NCBI GenBank assembly: GCA_027487435.1
Contig: JAIYDP010000337.1
Location: forward strand, 22,462 to 86,461
DNA length: 64,000 bases
From: Verrucomicrobiaceae bacterium
Lineage (GTDB): Bacteria > Verrucomicrobiota > Verrucomicrobiia > Verrucomicrobiales > Akkermansiaceae
Reading direction: 5' to 3'
A program made the position numbers and the translations under genes. The notes beneath the pieces were generated by a model that saw only the letters and a program-made list of their open reading frames with translations, was not told where the DNA came from and ran no database searches. Below are positions 9,960-21,763 of the stretch, in pieces; position 1 is the first letter of the stretch, and each line of letters starts with the position of its first letter.

Positions 9960-12900
9960 CTATTCCGCTGCATCTGCGGTGCTTCCTTCCAACTCGTCAT
10001 CGGTCTTGTCTGGACCCGCGTCAAGGATCTCTTCAACAAGTTCCTGAAGGTCTCCAATGTCGGTCTCGAACAAATCTAGTTGCTCTTTTTCAAAGCGCTC
10101 CGCAACAACATCGACTATGTGGCCAAGAGCTGCTGTTATTTCGCAGACCTCGACCCTGTCGAGTGCAGCAGTCGCTCCACGCACAGCGCATGAGACTTGA
10201 GCTTCAACAATGTCTCTGAATAGAATTAGACCATCTCAAGAACATCTCACATCGCTGCTTTGGCACTTTCAAATCCTCGAGATCTAAGCTGTTCCCCGTC
10301 CGACACTTTCGCATCCAAGGACGCAACGCCTAAGTCAACTGCGCCCCGCCACGTCTCAAAGAAGCCCCTGAACTCTTCGAAATTGGCCTTGCATTCGAAG
10401 GCTATTCCCCTCGTGTTGGCGTCACCCTCCGAAACGACAATCAACGCTTTTCTGACCTCCTGCAGCGACTCAACAACAAGATTGTGAACGGAATCCAACG
10501 AGCCTCGAGAAATTACTTTCTCAAACTCGAATTCCTCCTCAAGTGCGCGAACAAGATCTTGCGCAGCAGCCACACGATCCGACACCTCCTTTTGAAGGGA
10601 AGTAGTTGCCACCGCAAGAGCTTGCTCACGAGAGAGTGATTCAGAATGCATAGCAGTCTGAAGAGCCTCGATTTGAGCACTGAGGGCTGCAAGCTGGCTC
10701 CGCATCGCATCTGCGCCTGCAGTGCCCATGTCGTCGATTCTTTTGGAGAGTTCTTCCGTCCGCTGGGACAGGAGGGCAACGGCTCGGAGCGTCTGATCGG
10801 CCGCCCCTTCAGCAGAGCGCTCAGCGATGTTGATCTTTTCGGTCAGAGATTTGACGTCTCCTCGCAAAGCAGACTCGATCTCCACCACCGCAACCGCGAC
10901 GGCCGTAACAGAATCCCGCACAACCTCATTTTGAGCTCCCGCGAAGAGGGCCTCTCCGGCGAGAGCGACGGTCAATCGCGAGTCCACGGCTTCCAACTCG
11001 GAGCGCGCCAGCTCCCTCTCAGCTGCCATTGCCGAATCAATCGCACGCGTCCGTTCGCGACCCTCTGCCGCGAGACTTGAGGTCACTCTTGAAACAAGCG
11101 ATTCCAGAGCGTCATCAGCGAGAGCGAGTCCTTTGAGGGCCTCGTCCAACCCATCGGCACGCCTCTGAGCTGCATCAAACGCCAAGTCCAATCGACGAAC
11201 TTCCGCAATTATGCGCAACCTCTCCGCCTCGGCAGATGATTCACCCGCAATGCGGGTGTCTTCAATTTTCCCTTCGAGTCGTTTGGACTCCTCGCTCAAA
11301 GCTGCTTCGGCCGCCACCTTGACCGCAGCGATCGCCTCATCGAGTTTGTCTGCAGAAGCGCCACTCGCCTTGCGGTGCGCCTCCAAGTTGGTCGCGACGT
11401 CATCGAGGCGCGCCCTCAGCGCATGCTCCATCTTTTCAACAGCTTCCGACACGAGCGCTAACCGATTTCGGTCAGCGGACAAACGCTCATCCAGCGCGGC
11501 GATAGACTCAGCCGCCTCTACACGCGCGCGACCAACCTCCCCAACGGCTGCTGCGACCCGCCGCTCGACGCCCTCGTAGACGTCTGTCCGAAGAGTTGCC
11601 AACGTGTCCGACAATTCCTTCTCCCGCGCGTCAAGACGCCCGCGCTGGACATCCATCCCGCCGCACACGTCCACAACTTTCGCGTCCAACTCCCTCGTGC
11701 GCACGGACAGCGCCTCGAATTCGCGCGCAGATGATGCCCTCATCGCTTCCACCACTGCCGCAACGTGCGCCATTTTCGAAACGTCTGTGGCAACATGAGC
11801 AATATTTGCTTCCGAGAGGCTCGCCCGCTTCGCCACGTCATCACACAGCTCGTGAAGGGTTTTGAAACGTCCATCAGCAGATGAGCGCGCGGAGGCAAAC
11901 TCACCCTCCAAGACGTCAATACGCTCGCGCATATCTAATGTTGCATTTTCAAATTTTTGAAGGGCATCCGACGACCTCTCGACGCATCGCCGCGAAAGGT
12001 CGCTGAAAGTTCGCCGTTGCGCGGATTCGATTGCCGAGATGGCGTCACTGAGGGCTGCAACCGCAAGCTCTGAGTCGCTGCGCACCGCTCCGACAAGGCT
12101 TTCAGCGCGCGACCGTTCGCGCTCTATATCCAAGCGTGTCGTGCGGAGGAGGTCCTCCATACCTTCGACGCGATTTGATAGAACCGACGCAGCGCGCCGA
12201 ATTTCGTCTCTGAGCTCGTCGTCGCGGGAAGCCGCGTCGACATCCATCGAATCGAAGCGGCGCTCCAAAGCGGCAACGCGATCAAGCCCTCCGCCAAGTT
12301 TTGCTAACAAAGCCTGCTTCTGTAAGGGCCGAATCCTGACGAACAAACCTCCTCGGACGATGAGATTGCCGCAAAGAGTCGGTCCCCAAGTGCAGCCGCA
12401 AGGCCCTGCACCTCCGCGCCGGAGTTTGAGGAAACTTGAACACCCGCAGCGCGGGCGAGTCGATCCTCCATCCGCCGCTCCGTCGCCCGCAGCTCGTCCT
12501 CCCATTGCGCGCCTGCAAGCGACGTGGCTTTGGACAACGCGTCTAGGTCGGCGAATGCGCGCGACAGACGCCTGTCCACACCTTCGCGTGAATTCTGCGC
12601 GATCAGCTCTGCGGGGACATCTTTGTGGCAAAACAAAAATAGAAAACCGTACCAAAACATCAACACGCATGGCCTCAATCTCGACAGCAAGCTCTTTTGC
12701 AGAGCGGCCTGTCGCTTTGCTCTTCGCCTCCGCAAGCCGCAGCTGCCGCTCCAACTCCCCCACCCTCTCCCCAACCCGGCGCTCCGCCTCATCGACAGCC
12801 GCGGCAACATCATCCGCAACGATTTGAATTTGCTGCTCGCGCGCTTCTGATTCTCGCTGGAGGTAAGAGCCCACTCGCTCCAGCTCTGCTTCAACTGTTG

Positions 12901-14074
12901 CTCGAAGCGAAGCAAATCCAGCTGACACAGCGCGCTCGGAGGCCTCCACCCTGCGCAACAGCGCATTTCCACTATCCGCTAGCGCAGAGGCTGTGCTCTC
13001 GATGACCTCTTTGGCCTCGCGTACAGCGTCCATCTTCGCAGCGACTGCACCATCCCGCGCCCTCTCAACAGACGAGCGGATTTCCGCCAGCGCGACGTCC
13101 ATGTCGGACATGCGAGCAAAGAGTGCGTCTCGCTCGCGCCTGTCTGCGCCAGCGAGGGTAGAAAAGCCCTCTCGGTCCCTCTCCGCAACTTCAGAAATCG
13201 CACGACTCAAGTTTCCGACAGCAGATCGGACTTCTTCTGAAAGCGCTGCGCTGGAAGCTTTGACAAGAGTGTTTATCTCTTCCTCTTTGCGCGCAAGAAC
13301 GCCGCGAAGGCTTTGCACGTGAGAATCCACGGCAGCCTCGGCTGCAAGCATCCGCGCAGTCGTGGTTGCTTCGGCCGCACGCATACGGTCGGCGAGGTCC
13401 TCCAGCGCCGACATCGAGGCCGCCGCTTCCACTGAGGCCCCGCCGCTTATGTCGCGTCGAGATGATTGGTCCCGAAGCTGTCGCACCTCTTCAGCAGACG
13501 TCCGAGCGGATGATTCTAATGACGCAGTCCGGAATGTGATGTCTCGAATTGCGGTCTCTTGAGCTTGCATCCACGATCGCAAAATCGCACTGACGTCGTC
13601 AAGAGGCTCGCCTCGTTGCGACAGCGCGTCGGAAACTCTCTCCATCACCCTGCTTTCAATTCTGTACAGCTCCTCAGACCTCGCAGCCCCGTGTATCTCA
13701 GCTCGAACAGCAGCGACTTCTATCTCCAGGGCATGGAAGCGGGGAAGGAGGGCATCGACAACTCTTTCGACTCGGGCTGGCTGCAGGGGGTCCAGGTCGA
13801 ACAACGGGGGTGGAATAGGAAGTGGGGGCTTATCATGGCGCACTGCTCCAGCAGATCTGGAGCGCACAGACCGCGGGCGGCCACTTCAAAATGAGCCTTT
13901 GGCGAGCATTGTGTACTTCTGCACTTGCTCGACAGGTCGGTCGTCAAAAAATCGGTCTGGTTCTGGCTCTACCTGCAGTGATATCTGGGACATTAAGATA
14001 GCCACACCGATGTCTACTGGATCCTCCAATGGCGGCAATTGTCGGGGTGGCGTAGGCCTCTCAAATTCTGCCAT
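9960..14074 (-). CDS. Long alpha-helical coiled-coil protein, unrecognised
   Basis: A protein of about 1,290 residues made of Ala/Glu/Arg-rich heptads throughout, with no Cys/His clusters or catalytic motifs. It opens with a Pro-rich head (MAEFERPTPPRQLPPLEDP) and closes with an acidic tail (DELEGSTADAAE). Introns: 13884-13916 (33 nt, in phase, carrying an in-frame TGA), 12607-12652 (46 nt), 12320-12348 (29 nt) and 10216-10250 (35 nt). The two middle introns total 75 nt, so a naive reading stays open through them but the 85 residues between are out of frame; the true segment reads LIAQNSREGVDRRLSRAF onward. A structural, cytoskeletal or basal-body role is a guess from composition only. Confidence 0.82.
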
Positions 14075-14303
14075 TCTTCTTTTTTGGTCGATCTGAGCGG
14101 CTAGTTCTACAGAACGTTATCAAAAGTAGCGAAAATGACACGTTGCGAGTAAAGGCGCTGACGCTGACGCTTTCTTGCTATATCGTCGTCCTTAGAGATC
14201 AGATAATTCAAAAGAATGGGAATACGGCCATGTGACGTTGCCTAAACTACTCTAATTTTGTTCATTAAAGTCATGATGTTTGTTTTAGTGAGTTTAGCAG
14301 CGG

Positions 14304-16030
14304 ATGCAATTATCAAAGAGTATGATTTCGAAGGGAAATGTGACTCTATCAAAGAAATTCAAAATTCTCGGCTTTCTTGAAACAAAAAAAAGTCGCTTGT
14401 ACCGTGTGGATCTTAAATTGGCACAGTGAATGCAACTTTCGGGAGCGTTGCTTCCGCTATCGGGTACCGAAAACGATTGATCTCTCATCATTTAGCGGCA
14501 ACGTTGACCCAAAAACATGTTTCGAGACTGGATTTGTTAAAGTCCTTGATTCTATCCCAGCGGGTGCTGTCGATCAATTCGCCTTCCAAAGATGAAATCT
14601 TGGTTAATTCCCAGTTCTGCTCATAACTGCAAAGTTGTTATTCGACTCCGCTTCAATGGTTTGTCTGCGATTTTTTGACGATGGGCGACTCTCTAGAATA
14701 AAATTTCGAAGTCCTGGCCAACAACTTTTGTTTCGTCCCTCAGATGGTAACCTTATGTTTGCCGCGCCTCAGAATTGAAGGATTTATTGCTGGGAATTGT
14801 GCGTATCTGTGCGGGGCCACTCTAGAAATTGTATTTGCAGAACCCAAGTCAAGCATTCTGAGTCGTTCCAACATGGAGTCATCAGGCGGCATCAAAGTGG
14901 TGCGCTGTGTCTTATTCTTACTCGGAGGTCCATTACGTATCTACTCGCCCATATTCAGTCCAGAGCGTTGTGGGCCTCGCTCCTCTGCTGGTTGCTGCGA
15001 TGGGTGAGGGCGTCGTGCTCATCAGCAGCATCGTCAAGGCTGAAGGGTCCTCCATGTCCCCATCTTCATCACACCTTAGCGGAGAGGGGTACGCCCTCGT
15101 TCACAAACAAGTGCTTCAAAGCGGGATACCCAGGGCTCATTTCGTCGATGCGACCTCATCGACAATCTCATTTTTGATGGAGCCCAAATTTGAGGGCCCT
15201 CTTTCCCTTACTGCGATTCAATTCAGCGGTGAAGTGAGAAATGCAGTCAGCCTTGACGGCGTCGGCGGAGAGGACGTTTTGTGTGCGGCAATCCTGCGCA
15301 TTTCCGTTCGAAGTGACGTGTTGTTGGCTTACCCTTAAGGATTCATGCGGTGTCGTTGCTTTAAGAGATCGACTCCAAGTCTTTGAGGGCTGCAAACTAG
15401 TCGCCTCCCAGCGTTGTTCAGATGTTTGCCCGTTCAAAGCGCACTTACGCGAGCAGGTCCTGGCTCTTGTGCCACATCCGTCAGGGTTGTGTTTTGCTGC
15501 GATTCAAGTCGATGGGACCCTCACCTTGTTCGATGGTCGCTTGAGTATGTTTGGTCGTATCTAAGATCTGAATGGTTCCTTCAGGAACCCTCATGACGAC
15601 CCTTCCCAGCGAGTACGGCATGAACGTCACCGTGTCCTCCATCCACCTATTTTTGTTTGATTGTGGTAGAAAAGTCCCTCCGTTTCGAACCGCTTGGGTG
15701 TTGGATGGTCAGCGCCTGATGACAAGTTTCGAATGGTAATTCATCGTTGCTCAAGTTTAGACCACAGGACGTCCTTGAGTTTCTTCTCACTCGGCTCCAT
15801 CTCCGCACCAAGGCTTGTCCACACTTTTGTAAACCAAGGCTCCATCCTTGACGTTGTTGCGATGTGCGAGCGCCCTCACCTCTCAGGCAGTGCTCTCGGC
15901 GCTGGAATGTCCGCCGAGTCGCGACCAAGAGGCTGCTCGCGAGATTGCGTTGGCTGCGTTCCTGCAGGAGTTCAGAGGACAGCCGCTGCGCTCTGACTTG
16001 ATGAGTTTTGAACCTCCTCTGAGTTGGTGA
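14304..16030 (+). CDS. Putative beta-propeller protein, family not identified
   Basis: Several coding blocks joined by short introns give a beta-strand-rich protein with a helical C-terminus. The first block starts MQLSKSMISKGNVTL and joins across 14392-14426 to ATFGSVASAIGYRKRL. Later blocks include FDDGRLSRIKFRSPGQQLLF (propeller-like), SVVGLAPLLVAAMGEGVVLI, LVPHPSGLCFAAIQVDGTL (WD-like strand), and a helical end containing QDVLEFLLTRLHLR and the segment from TLLRCASAL to LSW. WD-like D-G-x-L repeats and the helical tail recall ribosome-biogenesis or trafficking propellers, but no family match is secure. A TAA in the frame at about 14620 implies an additional intron there whose ends I did not fix. 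Confidence 0.55.
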
Positions 16031-16270
16031 CTTCATTAGGTTGCTTAAAAATTCTTCGCGAGAGAAGGGCGTCTTCGCCCTCCATCAGTGCGACTGTAAC
16101 AAACGCCGAAATTCTTTTGTTTGCGTTGATCTCTCTTGTCCGAAAGCTGACATGGCAGTCGAGGAATCCCAACGACGACCTAGCCTCCCAATTTGACAAT
16201 TATATCACAACGCTGTTATTTCGCCATGAATTCTTTATATGTATGATACACAGAAACATCGCAGCAGTGC

Positions 16271-18196
16271 TCACTGGCGGACCTTCATCTCCATGATCCG
16301 ATGCACCCAGGCCTCAGCACCGTCGGAGGGGTCCTCGAGGTAGTACTTTCGCCCCGGCTGCCGACTAAGCTCTTGCCTGCTGAAAGACATACCACGCTGA
16401 TGATAAACTTACGCGACGTCTTAAACATCGGCTCCATCGTGTCGACCCATGGGACTTCTCCTTTTACACGCCGCGTCTGGGGGTCCACGTAGAAGAGCCG
16501 CGGCCGATCGGTCAAGATAAAATGGCGCTGCTTGACTGAGAATAGGCCCCTTCGCTTGATTATGAGGCCGGCTTTGACAACCTTCTCTCCTGGCTGCAAG
16601 AACTCTTTCCTGTGCGTTTCAGGGGTATAGAAGAGATGTAAACCATGGGATTGATAGCTCGTCATCGATGCTTTCAGAGAGAGCAACCGTGAAGCGAGGT
16701 TTAATCACGTAAGGCTCCGGAACGGGAGCAGGAGAGCCAGGTAGTCCGTCAAAATCAACCTCGAAAAGTCAAAACGTGGCGTGGGATCAAACAGATTCAA
16801 AAAATCGGTGACTTCGAATAGCAGCATAGTCGACCATGAACCCTTGAGGCCCTGCACCAAGCCGATTCTCCGGGTCCAACACCTGTGCGTGAGTGTGTGA
16901 TTCGAGCTGTGACTGACAAGTAATTTTGATATGAGATCCTTCGCGTCAGCGGGGAAGGGGTCAGGGAAGTGGAGGTCAAGGGAGAGGATCCGCTGGAACG
17001 TCAAGTACCTGACGTATAAGCCTCGTTATCGGACACATAGGACTCGCTGTCGCCTTTAAAAGGAGTGACCCCAGCGAAAAATTGATAAATAATACAACCC
17101 AACGCCCAGATGTCGGAACTGAAGAGTGAGTGCAAGACTGAATCCGGTGTAACCTTTGATTCGAGCCCAAGTCCTTCAGCACCTCAGGGGACACATACTC
17201 CGCAGTCCCGCAAAATGTTGTTCGCCGCTCTTCCTCAATGTCAGAACTAAAAAGAAGAGGCGGCAATTTGATTCAATCGAGAAGAGAGGGGAGGGTCACC
17301 TCCGCTGTCGGTTCGCACTGCCGTGCCAAAGTCTGTCAACTTGATATGCGATGACTTCGTTAGCAGAATGTTTTCTGGTTTGAGGTCCCTGTGCATGATG
17401 TTCTTAAACATCAAAAAAGAGAGGAGGCGCATACCTTTGAATGAAGATATTGAAGGACATTCAATATTTCTGCGGCATAGAAAGTAGCTGCGGTCTCGCA
17501 CAAGGTGCCGTGCTCTCTGATCAAGTCGTACAGTTCTCCCCCTTGAGCCAACTCGAGGACGAAGTAGAGATTGTCCCTGTCCTTGAAAGTCCCGTAGAGT
17601 TTGATAACGTTGGGGTGACGGAGAGAGTTGAGAATATCCCGCTCCATCATCACGTACTTCTCCTTCTTCTCTTTGATAATATGGTGCTTTTCCATAACTT
17701 TAATTGCATATTCCTCTCCCGTCGCCTTCCGCGTCGCGTGAACAACCTGGATGCGTCATGTTTACTCGTCTGTGGATGAGACTCTTGAGTACGCTCCTTC
17801 TCCAAGAAGGCGACCAAATTCAAACTCCGAAACAGAAAGGGCTTCTCGCTTTGGAGTTGAAGGCTGTCCATCAGATTCTTTGCTAACAGATCTTCGAGAC
17901 TTCGAGCTTCGCCTTGTTTCAGACGCTGATGCTCGCCGCTCCATTGTTTCATCAGAAGGATCGTTCTTCGTAGAGTCGCGTCTAGGATTATCCTTTGGAA
18001 CTTCAGACTCTGTTTGCTCGCTCGAAGTAGATATCAGTTTGGCGGGTTCTGCATCGACGGTACTCTTGTCGAGGGTTGAAGGTATGCTCGAGTCTCGGGA
18101 CACAGGTTGGTAGTCCTTTTCAGCCCCTGGCTCGTTGCCAGAGTCCAACTTATTCAACGCTGCCCTGCTATCTGCCTCTGAATCCTGGTCAGCCAT
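16271..18196 (-). CDS. PDPK1: 3-phosphoinositide-dependent protein kinase 1 (PDK1)
   Basis: A serine/threonine AGC master kinase that activates PKB, S6K and related kinases at the membrane. After about 125 Ser/acid-rich residues comes the kinase domain: [12 protein letters not shown] (Gly loop), [11 protein letters not shown] (catalytic Lys and the PDK1-style loop), [28 protein letters not shown] and [17 protein letters not shown], ending [11 protein letters not shown]-terminal PH domain follows ([20 protein letters not shown], then [17 protein letters not shown]), ending KVRQ. Kinase followed by C-terminal PH is the diagnostic PDK1 order. The gene has several 30-50 nt introns. Start at 18196 is the first ATG of the frame; the upstream stretch starts only with TTG. 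Confidence 0.92.
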
Positions 18197-18366
18197 GACC
18201 TGAAGCGGTCTTTTTACGACTAACAGAGAAGATAACAACCAGCTAAAGTTGTCGGGATGTGGCTTCGTCGTGTTGCAATCAAAATAACATGATGAGATAG
18301 AGACAAAAAAGATTTTAGCAGAATATCACCCCTTTGTCAACTAAAAATCAGAGGCATCTCTAACAT

Positions 18367-18615
18367 TCAAATCATTATTGATTTACGTCCAACGGATGCC
18401 GCTGCAAGCAGATGGTCGAATTGCTGTAGCAGAAGGGCTCTACTCCGATCTGTCCAGATCTCTTGGTCCAAATATGCCACTCTTTGAAAGGACTGTTCCT
18501 TTGAGGCAAGTTTCTCGAGGCGCCTTGAATTCGACAATGTCATCAACGTCACGAAGTCAACTAAGGAGCGGAAACTCTGTCTCGTTCCCTCCTCTTCTCC
18601 AGGTTGTCTATTCAT
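18367..18615 (-). CDS. Small helical protein, hypothetical
   Basis: An 82-codon frame from a true ATG (MNRQPGEEEG) to a stop, predicted mostly helical with a hydrophobic core (SLVDFVTLMTLSNSRRLEKL). Length and heptad-like character recall small cytoskeletal-complex subunits, but no family is recognised. Its start is 64 bp from the divergent 179-residue gene, the spacing seen for other divergent pairs here. An open frame of similar length exists on the opposite strand over the same DNA (18378-18683), so coding is not certain. Confidence 0.42.
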   Translation of the reverse strand: MNRQPGEEEGTRQSFRSLVDFVTLMTLSNSRRLEKLASKEQSFQRVAYLDQEIWTDRSRALLLQQFDHLLAAASVGRKSIMI

Positions 18616-18679
18616 TTACATGTTTGTTTTTTTGCCTCACTTATGTATTTCGGATGATGAGCTCTGTGTGGTCTAATCT

Positions 18680-19219
18680 ATGAAGAACTGGTCGCTCCGA
18701 CAGAAGGACGAGGTCGTGCAGAAAATCGACCGGCCAATAGTCATAAGTGGCCAAATGAAAAAAGAGCTCTCTGTTTTGCTAGGAGAAGACAAAGTCAAGC
18801 TGCTTGAAGATTCTATTGGAATTCAAGAAAAAGCTGTGAGAGGAAACCCAGGTCCCGATTTCGTAGCTCCTCCAGTATGGAAAAATGCTTGGGGCGACAA
18901 TGTCGCCAGACCAAAGTACCAGATTGATCCAAGGCCACATCCGTCAAAGATCCATGGGCAGATTTATTGGCCAAATATGACAAACGACCAAGCGAAATTT
19001 CCTGTGAAAATAGAATTACCTGAGGAAGTGACAGATTTGCAAAGTTGGCTACGGAGATATGGGGAGCCCACTCCGGACAAGATACCTACTGGAACCATGA
19101 CGACCTTCGAGAAGTCAAGAAAGAGAGTTGGAAAGGAGAAGAGCCAATCTGTGGGAATGGTTCACAAAGTGTCCGGCCGGGAATGGAGACAAGTGTATGA
19201 TAAAATTGTAAAACATTGA
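18680..19219 (+). CDS. Hypothetical protein, 179 residues, single exon
   Basis: An uninterrupted frame from MKNWSLRQKDEVV to YDKIVKH. Notable stretches are FVAPPVWKNAWGDNVARPKY, HPSKIHGQIYWPN and DLQSWLRRYGEPTPDK. It is hydrophilic, lacks a signal peptide or membrane segment, and is rich in aromatic and proline residues in the middle. The short W-G-x-N and Pro motifs resemble small proteins associated with microtubules or cilia, but I cannot name a family. Start at 18680 follows a TAA six bases upstream in the same frame. Confidence 0.65.
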   Translation: MKNWSLRQKDEVVQKIDRPIVISGQMKKELSVLLGEDKVKLLEDSIGIQEKAVRGNPGPDFVAPPVWKNAWGDNVARPKYQIDPRPHPSKIHGQIYWPNMTNDQAKFPVKIELPEEVTDLQSWLRRYGEPTPDKIPTGTMTTFEKSRKRVGKEKSQSVGMVHKVSGREWRQVYDKIVKH

Positions 19220-19357
19220 CAGAACTCTAACGTTGGCAAAGTTTGTTAGTTTATTTTGTCATGTTTGACATGACCTGCGGAAATCCTGCGGAAATCCAAC
19301 ACACAAGCCCCCGAATCCTCAGGTGACGTCGTCACTCAACTCGGTTAACCTTCCAGA

Positions 19358-19900
19358 ATGGCTTCTCAACTCCGAGGTGTTAATGTGAAGGACGTGAATG
19401 CACACTCTTTCATCGCAGCTCTGTCCAAGCACTTCAAGAAGAATCCCAACGTTAACATCCCTGACTGGGTGGACCTTGTGAAGACTGGTGTGCAGAAGGA
19501 GCTTGGCCCTCTGGATGAGGACTGGTATTACACTCGCATGGGTAAGGTTTTCTCCTCTACTTCTACGTTTATTCTGTTCCGTTTTGTTGTAGAAGACTAA
19601 GTTCACAGCGGCTATTGCTCGCAAGCTCTACGTCACTGGCGATGTTGGCGTTGGCACCTTCCGCGTCATTTTCGGTGGCAACAAGAACCGTGGTGCTCGC
19701 CCCGCTCATTTCTGCCGTTCCTCTGGCGCCGTCATCCGGAACTGCCTCCACAGCCTCGAGGGCCTTAAGCTCGTAGAAAAGGGACCCAAGGGGTACAAGT
19801 GTTTTGTCATTTCTGACAATGCAGTGCTCGTCGTCTGTCGAAGGAGGGTCGCCGTGAGCTTGACCGCATTGCCTCTGACCTTGTCAACTCGAAGAACTAA
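19358..19900 (+). CDS. RPS19: 40S ribosomal protein S19 (eS19)
   Basis: A component of the small ribosomal subunit head needed for 18S rRNA maturation. Three exons (19358-19541, 19609-19792, 19825-19900) give 147 residues, the normal eS19 length. Recognisable segments are NVKDVNAHSFIAALSKHFKK, VPDW-like IPDWVDLVKTG, DEDWYYTRMAAIARKLYV, FCRSSGAVIRNCLHSLE and RRLSKEGRRELDRIA. Introns are 67 nt and 32 nt. The first 3' splice site is the third AG of the run (acag at 19605-19608), since only that one restores MAAIARKLY. Strong conservation makes this gene a reference for the splice rules of the genome. Confidence 0.97.
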
Positions 19901-19960
19901 ATGAAGGAAAGTTGGAAGTAAATTCTGAGGGCTTGTGTTACTCTTTTTTCTACACAACCC

Positions 19961-21363
19961 CTAGCTAATCTCAATCAATAGACTCTTATTCATTTCCATG
20001 TCATCTCTCTTTCGATCTCTTGCGCGCTTCTCCTGCAGCCAAGTGATCATGTAGTACAAGGCGGCAATCAAAACCGCGCCAGAAATACTCGCACCAACAA
20101 TCTCTCCAGCTTTGTCCCCCTTGTTGATTTCAGGAAGGTTGCCGTATCCTATTGTCGGGTCCCTGTTACAGTCAATGACTGAAGTTGCTCTGTGGGCACC
20201 AGAAGATTCTTTGCGGTTGGGGGAACTGCCAGGGAGTTGAAAACGTAAAAACCAGCCGACTTAGCGACGCCGTGGTGGAGTTTCCGAGAGCCTGAGTGTG
20301 GGTAACATGTAGAATTGTCATTACTTTGATAATTGGGTTGTCAGCTGCGACGCCATCCCAAGGGACTTGGGGCTTGAGCATAGCGGCGATAGGGATGTCC
20401 AGCACCCCATCGCCTTTAGCGAGGGAGTTCCATGAAAAGAATCCATCGCGAAGCTGCATCATCGAGGTCGAAACCTAACCCATCAGCTTCGCTCACTGTC
20501 GCCCAAGACCATCTGACCTGCATCGTTGCTTGGCGTCATGAGGAGGGAGTCGATGGCGAGGAGAGATGACTGGGACGAAAACGGGAAGTTGTTGATTCTG
20601 ATTTCGATGTCGTTCGTCCGCGAAGAGACGGCGACCCCGGCGACGGTGCGCTGGGTCTTTGTGGCGGTGATGGCCTAAAACTGAATGAGAGTGTGATCAG
20701 CATCGACGCGGGGGACCGTGGCAGCAAAGAAGTTGTTAAAGGACGAGAGCTCGACTGAGATGAAGGGGCTGCGCGGTTCAGGGCTGCGGAGGAGTCACAC
20801 GTTGTCTCCAAACACTGAGGCGTCGAGAAAGACGTGTTGGTGGCGCTGTAGTTCGCCAGCACTTCGTCCCCGGCGTCAAATCTCAGCCGTCAGCGCCGCG
20901 CGTAAGAGTCAACATGCGGTTGTTGTTTCGGTCGCTAAATTCGAACAAAGACGTGACAACCCACGTGCATTGCCACCGCAGGAGGGCAGAGAGTGAATCC
21001 AAGGCCATTCCCCCTGCCGTCCCGTTTGCAGCAAGAGTCCTCAGAGACGCCCATGCGGAGGAAAAGTTGGAGCAAGAGTTGTCGAAGAGAGCGAACGCAA
21101 AAGTGGGGGTTGCCCTGTTCGGGCGTGAGGGGGGCACCAAGACAGAGTCACCATGAGGACACGACGGTGACAAAGACGTCGCGGCCATCGCCGGGGACGG
21201 CAATGAGCGCTGCGGAGCCGCAGGCTTGAGAGGACACGTTGGTGCATGTCGCTGGCGACGAGTAGCACTGGGCGGGTTGAGAAGGAGGGGAATTTTCAAA
21301 AAGGACCAACGGCTGAGCGGTCACCTGCAAGACGAAGCAGAAAATAGCGACAGCAGCTCTCAT
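19961..21363 (-). CDS. Type I transmembrane glycoprotein, unrecognised
   Basis: The protein begins with a signal peptide (MRAAVAIFCFVLQVTAQP), followed by a Cys-rich segment (CYSSPATCTNVSSQACGS) and an ectodomain with many N-x-S/T sites. It ends with a single membrane helix (IVGASISGAVLIAALYYMI) followed by a strongly basic/acidic cytoplasmic tail (EKRARDRKRDD, then MEMNKS). It is split by several short introns; internal exons such as AAMLKPQVPWDGVAADNPII and IEIRINNFPFSSQSSLL are clear, but I did not fix every boundary. The type I topology is a strong inference. No domain family was identified. It neighbours a BPI-family gene on the same strand. Confidence 0.65.
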
Positions 21364-21763
21364 CCCATTCGTGCTCTAACAGAATGAACCGACAGTCTTT
21401 CAAAATGGAGATTGAGTGCTGGCACTGCGAGAGTCCCCTCGGGACACAATAATCACGTCGAAAAAATTCGCCGCAAGCGCCGCACCAACGGTCGCCTTGC
21501 GCCTGGCTCTGACCTGCCGCGTGCCTTGATGGTTTGTTTCCCGCAGCGAGAGAAGAAATTTAACAAGTTTGCTTTTCTTCAGCCGACGCCATCGCAAGTC
21601 CACGCGCCATCCACAGCTTGTGCCCCCACTTCCTTTCGTAACTTGTGCTCCGTCCTGTGTGCAACGCAACTAACCGCAGAATGAACTTGTGCACAGTAGT
21701 TTCTTGTCACACCTTGGGATCCTCAAGGAAGGCTTCAGCGTAGTTGAAATGGACCCCCCGTAG
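21364..21763. other. About 400 bp spacer, no confident gene
   Basis: The stretch lies between the type I membrane protein gene and the BPI-family gene, both on the minus strand. Reading frames of about 90 codons exist on both strands. A plus-strand ATG at about 21403 reads MEIECWHCESPLG, which resembles a zinc-ribbon start, but the continuation needs introns I could not place. Nothing is annotated as real here. Confidence 0.4.

Noticed and set aside
12349..12606. An uninterrupted reading frame through the middle of the coiled-coil gene with Cys/Arg-rich sequence
   Set aside because: It is the wrong frame between two introns of 46 and 29 nt whose lengths sum to 75. The correct frame gives coiled-coil sequence continuous with both sides.
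12039..12827. 262-codon plus-strand frame
   Set aside because: It is antisense to the coiled-coil gene, and its Arg/Ser-rich composition mirrors Ala/Glu-rich codons on the other strand.
13886..13888. TGA as selenocysteine or programmed readthrough in the coiled-coil gene
   Set aside because: A 33-nt GT-AG intron of typical size covers it and keeps phase, so no recoding is needed.
18378..18683. 101-codon plus-strand frame with a hydrophobic C-terminus
   Set aside because: It overlaps the better-looking minus-strand frame (18367-18615), and its hydrophobic end is AT-rich leader sequence in front of the 179-residue gene.
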